Below, one piece after another: positions 44,781-55,000 of a stretch of DNA of 64,000 bases. Position numbers and translations under genes: made by a program. Position 1 is the stretch's first letter; the number at the start of each line of letters is the position of its first letter. The DNA is from CAZDCD01 sp964503885. GTDB lineage: Bacteria; Bacteroidota; Bacteroidia; Bacteroidales; UBA10428. The stretch lies in contig CAZDCD010000004.1 of the NCBI GenBank assembly GCA_964503885.1, positions 124,001 through 188,000 of the forward strand, in the 5' to 3' direction. Below the pieces are notes generated by a model that made no database searches, had not been told where the DNA came from, and saw only the letters and a list, made by a program, of their open reading frames with translations.

Positions 44781-46061
44781 ATGAGAATACGATTGAAAAT
44801 CTTTACTGGTGTTGTGTTTTCGGTTCTGTCACTGCCCGGAAAGGCCCAGGTTGCTGAAAACTTTGAAGTGGTTGCCTGGCGTGGATTTGCCGATGCAGCC
44901 ATAACCTACACCTTTGATGATGCCACATCAAACCAGTATACAGTGGCTATTCCTATGTTCAATGAATTTGATTTTGATGCCACTTTTTTTCCGGTGATCA
45001 ACTGGTCTCCCAACTGGACTGCCTTCCAGAATGCCGTTAATCAGGGGCATGAGATCGGAAGCCATTCAGTTAGCCACACCGATCTCAGTACGCTTTCTTT
45101 AACAGCCCAGGAGAGCGAACTGAAAGATTCACAGGAAGATATCGATGAACATATTACGGGACAGAAATGCCTTACCCTGGCGTACCCGTTTTGCATTCCG
45201 GGGAATGATTCCCTTTGTGAAAAATACTACATAGCCGCCCGGAATTGCCATGGGCATATCGAAAAAACCACGCCGGACGATTTCTACAGCATCAGTTCGA
45301 TCACCTGCGGCAGCCTCGGTTCGGTCAAGCTTGCAGCAGATTTCAGGAACAGGGCAGATACGGCGGCAGTATCAGCAGGATGGGTCGTCTATCTTATTCA
45401 CGGTATCGACAGCGACGGGGGCTTTTCACCGTTGTCTTCAACCGAACTTCGCGCAAGCCTTGAATACCTCGATGCCAACAGGGCCAGGTTCTGGGTATCG
45501 ACCTTTGGTAATGTCGTCCGTTATATCCGTGAAAGAAACGCTGCATCGGTTACCGAGTTGGAAGCTACCACTGAGGCTGTGAGATTTGAAGTTACTGATA
45601 CCCTGGATAACAGCATATACAATGTTCCGCTGACCATCCGTATGCTGCTTCCCGGCGACTGGGTTTCTGCCGATGCCATACAAAACGGTCTTCCCCTGGA
45701 AACACGGATCGAACATATGAATACCACCAATTACATCATTATTGATGCCACACCGGACGGTGGAGATATTATCGTGACCAGACGCCTGGCTTCCGGTACA
45801 GGAAATACAGGGATGGAGGACAACCCGGCCACCATTCACATTTGGACCACACAGGAAAACATCGTGTTCACCGTTCCGGAAACGGCTGATACCGGGTATA
45901 CCGGATATTTATACGACCTGAACGGAAAAGAAATTGTTCATGTTCATTTACGGAACCATACTAACGGCATGATCAGCAAAAAAAGCATCGATCAGGGGAT
46001 TTATATCCTGCGGCTTACCGATGGCAGAAGATCTTATTCACAGCAGATCACAGTGCCGTAA
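44781..46061 (+). CDS. Secreted CE4 polysaccharide deacetylase with T9SS domain
   Basis: 426 residues. Signal peptide to about residue 22 (GKAQ). The NodB domain has motif 1 TFDD (44-47; Asp46 and Asp47) and motif 2 HSVSH (His95 and His99), giving the metal-binding Asp-His-His set. Further along are CLTLAYPF and an aspartate region near VYLIHGIDSDGGF. The C-terminal 85 residues form a T9SS sorting domain (IHIWTTQENIVFTVPE, GYLYDLNGKEIVHV, GIYILRLTDGRRSYSQQITV). It should deacetylate an extracellular polysaccharide such as chitin, xylan or peptidoglycan. The substrate cannot be told from sequence. Confidence 0.9.
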   Translation: MRIRLKIFTGVVFSVLSLPGKAQVAENFEVVAWRGFADAAITYTFDDATSNQYTVAIPMFNEFDFDATFFPVINWSPNWTAFQNAVNQGHEIGSHSVSHTDLSTLSLTAQESELKDSQEDIDEHITGQKCLTLAYPFCIPGNDSLCEKYYIAARNCHGHIEKTTPDDFYSISSITCGSLGSVKLAADFRNRADTAAVSAGWVVYLIHGIDSDGGFSPLSSTELRASLEYLDANRARFWVSTFGNVVRYIRERNAASVTELEATTEAVRFEVTDTLDNSIYNVPLTIRMLLPGDWVSADAIQNGLPLETRIEHMNTTNYIIIDATPDGGDIIVTRRLASGTGNTGMEDNPATIHIWTTQENIVFTVPETADTGYTGYLYDLNGKEIVHVHLRNHTNGMISKKSIDQGIYILRLTDGRRSYSQQITVP

Positions 46062-46078
46062 CCATATCTTTGTTGTCA

Positions 46079-46109
46079 AGGTTATTTACCCTTTGATGGA
46101 AAATAACCT
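46079..46109. repeat. Inverted repeat after the deacetylase gene
   Basis: AGGTTATTT at 46079-46087 and AAATAACCT at 46101-46109 are perfect 9-base inverted arms with a 13-base loop, 18 bases past the deacetylase stop. There is no T-tract, so it is probably an RNA-stabilising or weak termination hairpin. Confidence 0.45.
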
Positions 46110-46288
46110 CCTGCTTACCAACTTAATTTTACGAAGTTCGTATACCCATCGTATTTTATCCCCTGGTCTTAAATTCTCCACCCCTCCAATGACACAATTT
46201 AGGGTAAACCCCCTGCATATGTTTTTTGGTGTTCATTGAAAAAAATCATAAAAACGAACATATCGGAACACTTATCATTTGATTAAAA

Positions 46289-46786
46289 ATGCGACTCAAA
46301 AAAGAAAAAATAGTTGTATTGCTCCTGATTTGTCTGGGATCAACCAGACTACAGGCGCAGGAAGCAGTTACTGCTTCAGGAGGTAATTCTTCAGGCAGCG
46401 GGGGTTCGATAAGCTATTCAGCCGGACAGGTATTTTACACTACGAGCACCGAAACAACCGGTTCTGTAATACAGGGAGTACAACTGCCTTATGAAATTTC
46501 AGCATTAACAGGTATCGAAGAAGCCAGGGACATTAACCTTTATTTTACAGCTTATCCCAATCCTGTAAACGACTTTCTGATACTAAAAGTTGATACTCCG
46601 TTCACGGGTAAATCCCGGTTATTAAGCTATGAGCTTTTCGATATGAATGGTGCGCTTCTGGTAAGCAAAAAAATTGAACAAAGCGAATCGGTAATCCCTA
46701 TGGAATACCTTATCCCGTCAACTTATATTCTTAAAGTTTCAGAAAATAGCAGGGAAGTGAAAATATTCAAGATAATTAAAAATTAA
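46289..46786 (+). CDS. Secreted T9SS protein, partner of the repeat adhesin
   Basis: 165 residues. Signal peptide to about residue 23 (LQAQ). The segment ASGGNSSGSGGSISYSAGQVFYTT, then GSVIQGVQLPYEIS, is characteristic of a short surface protein family in Bacteroidota that sits next to large repeat proteins. The C-terminal half is a T9SS sorting domain (YFTAYPNPVNDFLIL, LSYELFDMNGALL, STYILKVSENSREVKIFKI). It ends only 5 bases before the adhesin ATG, so the two are an operon and likely work together at the surface. Confidence 0.85.
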   Translation: MRLKKEKIVVLLLICLGSTRLQAQEAVTASGGNSSGSGGSISYSAGQVFYTTSTETTGSVIQGVQLPYEISALTGIEEARDINLYFTAYPNPVNDFLILKVDTPFTGKSRLLSYELFDMNGALLVSKKIEQSESVIPMEYLIPSTYILKVSENSREVKIFKIIKN

Positions 46787-46791
46787 GCACC

Positions 46792-49764
46792 ATGAAAATA
46801 ACATTTGTCGTATTGGCTACAGTAATATCAACTGCCGGGGTATTCCTTGCACAAAAGATAGATGCTCAATCACCGGAAAAAATGAGCTTTCAGGCAGTGA
46901 TCAGGGACAGCAATGACCAATTGGTTAAAAATACCGCTGTCGGATTACAGGTAAGTATTCTGCAGGGTTCTGCAGGTGGTACTGTAGTCTACACTGAAAT
47001 ACAAACTCCAACAACCAATGCCAATGGCCTGATAAGTATCGAAATTGGCGGTGAAACCGGATTCGATACAATTAACTGGGCACACAGCACATTCTATATT
47101 AAAATCGAAACCGATCCGGCAGGCGGAACAAATTACACCATCACCGGTATAAGTCAGCTATTGAGCGTACCGTATGCCTTGCATTCAAAAACGGCTGAGG
47201 CAGTAAGCGGTGGTTTTACCGAAACCGACCCTGTTTTTATTGCTTCACCTGTAAATGGGATAACTTCGTTTGATATTACCAATTGGAACAATAAATTAGA
47301 CTCAGAAGTTGACGGATCTGTAACCAACGAATTGCAGGCACTGAATATCCACGAGGATACTATTTTATTAAGTGATGGAGGCCAGATTAAGCTCCCTGAT
47401 GTAGTTAAAGATGTAACTATTATTAACGATTCTCTCTATATCAGGTATTCTTATGGCCAGGTTATTAACGCCGGGTATATTGGAAATGGAAAACCCGGTT
47501 CGGTTTTATCTTCTGTCGTTACTTTAAATGTAACTGACATAAGCTATTCCAGTGCATCAATAAATGCAGACATTACAAATAACGGGAATGAATTTATTCT
47601 GTCAAGGGGAGTATGTATTTCCAAAAATCCCTTACCCGATTTGAATGACACCGTTTATTTGGCAGGGTCAGGTTCGGGAAACTTTACGACAAACTGTAAT
47701 CAGCTGTCGCCCAATGTACCCTATTATGTGCGGGCTTTTGCAACAAATACTGTGGGCACAACCTATGGCAATGAATTATCGTTTGTATCAAAAGCACTTA
47801 CTGTTCCGACATTAACCACTCAGACAATTTCCAATATTACCAATACTTCTGCCATTTCAGGCGGAGACATTGCCGATGATGGCGGAACTCCGGTTCTGGT
47901 GCGCGGTATATGCTGGTCAATAAATCCGGATCCTGCTATTGCCGATAATTTTGTAAATGAAGGTGTTGGCGCAGGAAGTTATATTGCATTAATTACAGGA
48001 TTGGCATCAAATACCACTTATCATGTAAGAGCATATGCTACCAATGCACAAGGAACATCGTACGGAAATGATCTTTCTTTCACCACAATTGTGCTTCAGT
48101 TGGCAAGTGTCACCACTGCATCAGTAAGCAGCATATCGTATACAACAGCTATGGGAGGCGGAAATGTAACCGGCGATAATGGTTCATCCGTATCAGGCCG
48201 CGGCATTTGCTGGGCAACAACACTTGCTCCCACAACAGCCAACAGCAATTATACCGAAGCCGGGGGATTAGGATCATTTACGACAGGTATGACAGGATTA
48301 ACTGCCAATACAAACTATTATGTCCGTGCATTTGCTGTGAATGGCGGCGGTACTTCCTATGGAAACGAAGTTAATTTAACCACTCTTACGCCTTCAGTTG
48401 CTTCCCTGACAACCAAATCCATCAGTGGAATTTCTTCCAATATAGCCGGCTCGGGAGGTATGATCAGTACCGAAGGAGGCTCATTAATCACTGCAAAAGG
48501 TGTATGCTGGAGTCTAAACCCCTCACCTACCCTGGCCAACAGTTACACCACCGATGGCACGGGAGCAGCGGGCTACAACAGCACCATGAACGGATTGAAT
48601 CCGTTAACCCAGTATTATGTTCGTGCGTATGCAACCAATGGATCAGGAACTGCCTATGGCAATGAAGTCAGCTTCACAACCACTGATCTGATTAATCCCG
48701 GACCTTCTGTTCCTGTTGTCGGAACATCTACTTCCGTGATCACCGGCAGTTCAAGCGCATCCAGCGGTGGCTATGTAAGCTCCGATGGAGGTTCGGCAGT
48801 TACTGCAAGAGGAATATGCTGGAGTATGAGCGCCAATCCGACACTTGCCGATAACTTTACCACAGATGGTGGAAGTGGCCTGGGATATTTTACGAGCACC
48901 TTTACCGGTTTAAGCGGTTGCGGAACAATATACTATGTAAGGGCGTATGCCACCAACAGTACAGGCACAGGTTATGGAAATCAAAACGCGGTAAGCACGG
49001 GTCTTTTACCCGTGGTAACTACAGATGATGCAACAAGCATAAGTTATTACACCGCTGTTTCAGGTGGGGTAATTACCGACGATGGTGGTTGCTCAATCAT
49101 TCAAAAAGGTATTTGCTGGAACTATAATTCCACCCCATCGATCGGCAATTCACATACCTCAGAGGGTGCCGGAGGTGGTGCGTTTGTTTCAAATATGACA
49201 GGACTCCATGCCAACAGAACATATTATATACGATCTTATGCCACGAATAGTGTAGGCACTGTTTACGGACCTGAAAAAGTGTTTACTACGGCCACACCAT
49301 CCACACCCTATATCGGGCAGAATTATGCCGGTGGGATTGTATTTTATATTGATGGAACCGCATTGCATGGTTTGGTATGTACGCCAACTGACCAGGCTTC
49401 ATCTATCAACTGGGGATGTACTGGAACACTGATATCCGGGACGGGTACCGCCATTGGCACAGGAGCTTTAAATACTGCCGGTATTGTAGCAGGTTGTGGT
49501 GAACCGGGTTTTGCTGCAAAAATTTGTGATGACCTGGTTCTTAATGGGTATAATGATTGGTACCTGCCTTCATTGAATGAATTGACATTGATATATACGA
49601 ATCTTTACCAGGTTGGTTTAGGCGGGAGTTTTCAAAATAACCGGTACTGGTCATCTTCGGAATCTGATGCCAACTTTGCCTGGTATGAACGCTTTTATGG
49701 TGGCGGCCCGGGTACTGACGCTAAAAACGGAAGTTACCCAATTCGTGCTGTGCGGGCTTTTTAA
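46792..49764 (+). CDS. Surface repeat protein with Fn-like repeats and Lcl/DUF1566 domain
   Basis: 990 residues. A signal peptide (1-25) is followed by a beta-rich head of the type MSFQAVIRDSNDQLVKNTAVGLQVSILQG seen at the start of Bacteroidota surface fibres, then a region with ETDPVF and LNIHEDTILLSDGGQIKLPD. Six repeats of about 95 residues follow (roughly 241-335, 336-434, 437-532, 535-632, 637-737, 738-834), each with a GICW or GVCW core and YYVRAYATN near the end. Residues 840-990 form an Lcl-type domain (GGIVFYIDGT, DLVLNGYNDWYLPSLNELTLIYTNL, YWSSSESD, PIRAVRAF). No T9SS domain is visible here. Adhesion or carbohydrate binding is inferred. Confidence 0.85.
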   Translation: MKITFVVLATVISTAGVFLAQKIDAQSPEKMSFQAVIRDSNDQLVKNTAVGLQVSILQGSAGGTVVYTEIQTPTTNANGLISIEIGGETGFDTINWAHSTFYIKIETDPAGGTNYTITGISQLLSVPYALHSKTAEAVSGGFTETDPVFIASPVNGITSFDITNWNNKLDSEVDGSVTNELQALNIHEDTILLSDGGQIKLPDVVKDVTIINDSLYIRYSYGQVINAGYIGNGKPGSVLSSVVTLNVTDISYSSASINADITNNGNEFILSRGVCISKNPLPDLNDTVYLAGSGSGNFTTNCNQLSPNVPYYVRAFATNTVGTTYGNELSFVSKALTVPTLTTQTISNITNTSAISGGDIADDGGTPVLVRGICWSINPDPAIADNFVNEGVGAGSYIALITGLASNTTYHVRAYATNAQGTSYGNDLSFTTIVLQLASVTTASVSSISYTTAMGGGNVTGDNGSSVSGRGICWATTLAPTTANSNYTEAGGLGSFTTGMTGLTANTNYYVRAFAVNGGGTSYGNEVNLTTLTPSVASLTTKSISGISSNIAGSGGMISTEGGSLITAKGVCWSLNPSPTLANSYTTDGTGAAGYNSTMNGLNPLTQYYVRAYATNGSGTAYGNEVSFTTTDLINPGPSVPVVGTSTSVITGSSSASSGGYVSSDGGSAVTARGICWSMSANPTLADNFTTDGGSGLGYFTSTFTGLSGCGTIYYVRAYATNSTGTGYGNQNAVSTGLLPVVTTDDATSISYYTAVSGGVITDDGGCSIIQKGICWNYNSTPSIGNSHTSEGAGGGAFVSNMTGLHANRTYYIRSYATNSVGTVYGPEKVFTTATPSTPYIGQNYAGGIVFYIDGTALHGLVCTPTDQASSINWGCTGTLISGTGTAIGTGALNTAGIVAGCGEPGFAAKICDDLVLNGYNDWYLPSLNELTLIYTNLYQVGLGGSFQNNRYWSSSESDANFAWYERFYGGGPGTDAKNGSYPIRAVRAF

Positions 49765-49994
49765 CCATAAATAATGAGAAGCATTAAAATATAAATTGAC
49801 AGAACGCTATGCAAAACCAGGAAGGAATGCTTATTTATCCGGACAGATTATTTCTCATGTTGTTTGTTCAAAATCTGATTGGAAAAATAGGTTACCATAC
49901 CCATTTTTTTCTTTAATGACAAAAAGAAATATGAGAATTGGGTAATCAGATACAACTAATCTTATTAATTGAAGTAAACAGATATAAACAACGT

Positions 49995-51233
49995 ATGAGA
50001 GATCTGATATTAGTATTTACAATTCTCGTTGTGATTGCAAGTTGCAGTAAAGACGATGATTCACAATCGAATATTTCCAGAATTGTTATTAAAGGGAGTA
50101 TTTCGGGGAGTAACCTAAAAAGTGCCGGATTGAGTTCGGTTAATCCATTATCCTTATCCGATGCAAAAAAAGTCCTTGTTTTTAACAGCAGGGGCTATAA
50201 ATTATTTATTATTGAAAATGGCTCTTTCACAACGGATGCCCGTTCAGGAACAGCAACTGCTCTGGCATTTCTTGATGGAGAAAACAGGTATATTGGTTGT
50301 TTATCTTCCGGCGGGCTAAATGTTCTGCCCCTGGTGAGCTTAAAAGACGGCGATAACACAATTATTGATTTGAGCACTTTAACCTTAGACGGAACAAGTG
50401 TTATTCCTGCTAATAATCCTATTGGAAATGAAATTAATCTGAGCGAAGAAGAAATAGACCGGTATAAAGAACTGGGCGCATATTATGAATCGTTATCCAA
50501 AAACATTGATACCGACAATAATGGCCTGCCGGATATTCTGAATAATAAACAACTCCTGATTAGCACTCTGTTTATAACCCAGGCTGGACATTGGGGACTC
50601 AATGATACGGAAGCGTCGGTTGAAGATACTTCACAATTTTACATTAATTACATGATAATGATCAGTGGAGGCACTGGATTGACCTTTTCTGACGGGAATA
50701 TTTCATTTTCCGGTCCCGAATCGGACGTTTACAATGATATTTCGTTGCACGGTTATGCATTGACTCCGGGGGGGCCACAAGGATTTCTCTCTTCGTTTAA
50801 ACGTGAGGTTTATCCACCTTCACCCGGCGATCCCGATTGGGTTACTCTCCATCCATTTAGAACGGGGACATATACATTGACACTTGATGGTAATAAATTC
50901 TATAGGTTGAATTATTCCAATATTAGTTCAAAGTATTATATGGTGCTGGTCATACCAAAATTGCATACCAATAATGTGGGAAAACTTGTTTCCATATCTC
51001 TGGAATACAAACTGGCTGATAATATAACTATTGTTAACCCCCTTAACATTTTAACCGATGTAATGGTGCATCTCGGTGATCCGCAAGAGTTTTATAATAG
51101 CCCGTGGCTAACGATTGAAACAGGTTTTGATGTTATTAACCTTAGTACTCCTCTCGACATATCATCCCTGCATCATATAGATATTATTTATGATGATTTA
51201 TTAGGAAATCAGTACGATATACTTTGGCACTAA
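49995..51233 (+). CDS. Lipoprotein of unknown function
   Basis: 412 residues from MRDLILVFTILVVIASCSKDDD, a clear lipoprotein signal with the lipobox Cys at residue 17 or so followed by SKDDDSQ; a longer frame from 49938 spoils the signal and was not used. The rest has beta-rich stretches and a DTDNNGLPDILNNK segment that looks like a calcium-type DxDxNG loop. Surface or periplasmic location in the outer membrane is inferred. It is 230 bases from the adhesin gene and its function is not recognised. Confidence 0.75.
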   Translation: MRDLILVFTILVVIASCSKDDDSQSNISRIVIKGSISGSNLKSAGLSSVNPLSLSDAKKVLVFNSRGYKLFIIENGSFTTDARSGTATALAFLDGENRYIGCLSSGGLNVLPLVSLKDGDNTIIDLSTLTLDGTSVIPANNPIGNEINLSEEEIDRYKELGAYYESLSKNIDTDNNGLPDILNNKQLLISTLFITQAGHWGLNDTEASVEDTSQFYINYMIMISGGTGLTFSDGNISFSGPESDVYNDISLHGYALTPGGPQGFLSSFKREVYPPSPGDPDWVTLHPFRTGTYTLTLDGNKFYRLNYSNISSKYYMVLVIPKLHTNNVGKLVSISLEYKLADNITIVNPLNILTDVMVHLGDPQEFYNSPWLTIETGFDVINLSTPLDISSLHHIDIIYDDLLGNQYDILWH

Positions 51234-52031
51234 TGCAGACGAAAATAAATACACAGCTGGCACCCAGAACAGCGTACTGAAGTGTTTCAGAGGTTTGCAA
51301 ACATCATTACCTGTTAAGGTTTCTTATCATGTGATATGTTCGCACCTCCGCATTCCCTTACCGGCTATGCCCTCAAACATTTGTGTGGCATGCAAAAATT
51401 TGAAAAAACCACTTCCTTCAGGTTAAATTACCTGAATTTCTTCTTACTTTGGTTATGATTGAAAAACACTGACCAGAAACGAAATTTATTCAGTTTTCAG
51501 CTATTTCGTATTTTGTGGGTAAGATAAAACTTGAGAGAAAAACACAACTCTGCCAAAGGATTCATTGTGACAGATAAAAAACTCACTACAAATAAGTATT
51601 TTGTAATTATATTATCAGGATTTCATTGATCATTGATCATTGATGTTGGGAATTTATTGGATCATTGATTGTTGTTTTCTGGAAATGGACAGAAATACAT
51701 TTCTTTCCTATATTCCTTGTAACCAAAACCCCTGTTGAAAAAAACATATCAACAGGATCGTTAATTCGATTTTTTTTTTAACTTGCAGACTCTCGGGAAT
51801 AATGGACGAAAATGGTGTATTTTCGTTTTTCAGGTATGACGGGGAGTTATGGAGAGCTTGTAATGGTGTCTTAATAGACGACCAAGCAAAATAGGAAGAC
51901 TGGTTATGATTGGTGCTGATACCTGTATCTGGGCTTTGACAAAGGTATTCCAGAAAATAGCAACGAATAGGAATCCTGTATAAGTTATATATACAATAAT
52001 TTACCAAAGCCAGCCAACCATATATGCACCT
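51234..52031. other. Long intergenic region with short repeats
   Basis: About 800 bases. TTCAGGT and ACCTGAA at 51417-51436 are inverted arms. From 51624 to 51675 several overlapping ATTGATC and TTGATCATT units occur, a dispersed repeat type. A minus-strand frame at 51708-52076 has poor composition and overlaps the next gene, so it is not called. No promoter box for the 52032 gene was identified. Confidence 0.5.
51624..51675. repeat. ATTGATC-type repeat cluster
   Basis: Three tandem ATTGATC units, then ATTGGATCATTGATTG after a short gap. Related units occur at 56082-56142 on the other side of the 1337-residue gene. Confidence 0.5.
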
Positions 52032-55000
52032 ATGAACCCAAAAAACACCATCAGTTTCATTAGCCACAAAGAGCATGAGAAATTTGAAAATTATTATTTA
52101 AGCAGATCTTTTACTCTTGAAAATTCAGCTTCTTCTGAGGATGAACTGCATAAGTTCTTTAGCCGGGAAATCAGTGCGGTTGTAAAAAAGGGTGATTACC
52201 ATACTCCAAAGTGCTATTTTATCGAAGCCGACGATACAGACGGGATGTCATGGTCGCTGGAAAAACTCAAGAATAGTTTATCCGACAGCCATGGCCACTT
52301 TTATTGCACAGGATTAATCGACACAAAAAGGAACGAAGATTTACCAAGAATAGCACAACTTATATCGGAAAAAGTTTTAATTAAACTTGCTGTCAGAAAT
52401 AATCTGATGCCGCGCTTTCAAAACAAATCACCTCTGAGAGTTTTTTTCTTAAGCCTGATATCCATTTTCATAGCCACTGTTTTTATTGTCCTTAAAAAGA
52501 TACTTGAGAATCTGGCACCACATGATTTTTCTGAGGTAATAAAATTGCTGTACGACCCTTACTTTATAACCGTATTTATTGTTGCTGTTCTTGTCGGCTT
52601 CGTGCTGCAAAAAAAGTCTTCAGCCTCAAAAAAAAGTAAAGAAGAAGCCGTCATCGAACTGAACAATAATCTTCGGGATGAAGACAGCATCCATTCAAAA
52701 AAGTATAAAAACCTCCTGCATAAGGTATCACAGTGTTTACTTGTAAATTATCCCTGTTTTGTGTTCGTTGATAAATATGAAACGCTGGATTTATTTTCAC
52801 AAAAGGTCATTGAAACTTATTTTAATAGCGATTTTTTTAGTCCCGGATTAGCTGTATGGGTTATTTTCCAGACTTCAATAAAGAACAGCGAAAAATTATA
52901 CATTCAGGTTGACCAATTAGCCCAATCACCAATTTTTAAGCTCAAATTGCTTAAATACAAAGAAAAGGAAGAATTGATAAAAGCTCTCGATCTCCCGCAT
53001 TATTACGCAGACTATACAACGATCAAAGAAATTTGTCATGGAAAGGCCAATGAAAAAAACATAAACACGCTGATTGCCAAATTACGAGAATACAATATGG
53101 CAAATCCGGTTAAACCTGATACAGCCACCGAAACAGATCTATTATACATTCTTTCACTGAATACAAAACCGTATAATCTGTTCTATTCTTATGAGTATTA
53201 TATTGAAGTATTCAAAAGCGGTGAAGAGAGGGATAACATCAGAAATATTATTCTTAAGGATATTCTTAAGAATATTCCGTTAACTAAAGCAAAATTAGAA
53301 CCCCGCTTCATAAAGATTTTTAATGAGTTGAATTATTCCATTGTCAGAGATAATGGCACATTCAAGGTAGCCGATGGACTCAATGAGGCTTTTAAGCATG
53401 TGTTTGCAGAATTGAATTTACCCGACCCAAAGCTGGGCCACTTATACTGGTCGTTATTTCACGGTGACAGACTGCAAAAACATGCAAGCCAGTTTCTCTG
53501 GACAAGGATTCTGACATACCAATTGCGCAATACAGATTATAATGCGTACGAAAAGTATGAGAATAGTGAAGACTATAAAAAAATAATATTGAATCTTTAT
53601 AATTATCATATCAAAGCAATAAATCTTTCAATAAAAACGTGTTATACACAGGAAATCATTGAGCTATTAAAAATCAGCAAATCCCTTTTGTCGCATGAAT
53701 CGTTATATTCGAATGTAACGATCCTAAATAATTTTCTAAAAAAAGCATGGCAGGTTTACTCGTTGCTTTACGATAACCAGGTATTGGAAATTATTTTCAG
53801 CATAGTTAATGATTGCCAAATTCCCTCTCACGAAGTGGAAAACATTTTGGACACCGTATTCTTTGAGACATTATCAGAACCCGATATACAACGAAGCGAG
53901 AATCGATTGAACTTATTCTGTATCCATCCGGTGGAATACAAAAACAGCAAAGCAATTTCAAACTATTTTCGGACACTATCTGCCTGGTTCTCAATCTCTT
54001 TAATTCCCTTAATGAAAAATCGCTTCGAAGAACTAAGCTTATACTCGGCAGCACTTTTCAGTTTTGATCACTTAAATTATCAAAACAGGGCACTTGAAAG
54101 AATAATAACCAACGAAGAGGACGAATTTAAAGAGATTGATTTCAGAACACTTTCATTATCGATCTGGGCATCAGCTTTAAAATTAAAATGCCATGCAAAC
54201 CAGGGGCTGATCTTTCCGAACATGATAAAAAATACTGAGAATATTGATCTTAACAGGGTTTTACAGTTTATCGGAAAACCTCTTAATCAGGAATTTGATG
54301 AATTATTGAAATTCATTGAAAGCGTACTTTCAGAAATAAAAAAATATAATCTCAATATCATCGAAAAGGGAGAAAGCAGCAAAGAAGCTACCTATTATAG
54401 CAAGGGACTTATTTTTGAGCTTGTGACAATATCCCTTGCTTCGGTTATAATGTCTCTAAAGTATTTGCATGCAAATCCATCCGACACCAGTCTTTTGGAG
54501 AAAATCAATACCATCTTCTCGATGTCAAATGAACTAGTTAATGTGGATCTGCCGCCCATCAGGAATACTTCAGAAATTCACGGATCCAGCTATGTTATGA
54601 AAATTGACGATCTGTTTGAGTTTAGCAGCATAATCTGGGAACGCCTGGGTTTAACCAGCATCAACAATCAGATCGCCATAAGACGTTTGCAGTTCCTGCT
54701 TGAATGCAATCAGAATGAAAGCGAATTATTGAATAAGCTTGAGGACCTCAGGCTCCCGCTCAATGAACATAATTTCCTGGGCCTGCTGTGCAATGTGATA
54801 CTGGCGGCTGGATTAAACCAGATTGAATTGAAATCTTTTTATTTTAACAGGGCTATCCAGGTTTTATTTGATAACAATTCGGGTATTGTTATCAAAAGAG
54901 AATTTTCCCTTATGCTGGTCATATACCTGTATCATGTAAAAGCAAATATCGACAGGTATTTCCTGGAAATCCTTTCAGAGAAAGATTTTTTCACGGGTTT

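Noticed and set aside
51624..51675. Possible CRISPR-like array from ATTGATC units
   Set aside because: Units are short and overlapping with no spacers of regular length and no cas genes.
51708..52076. Minus-strand 122-codon frame
   Set aside because: It overlaps the certain 1337-residue gene, has no signal, no family pattern and an unlikely residue composition.
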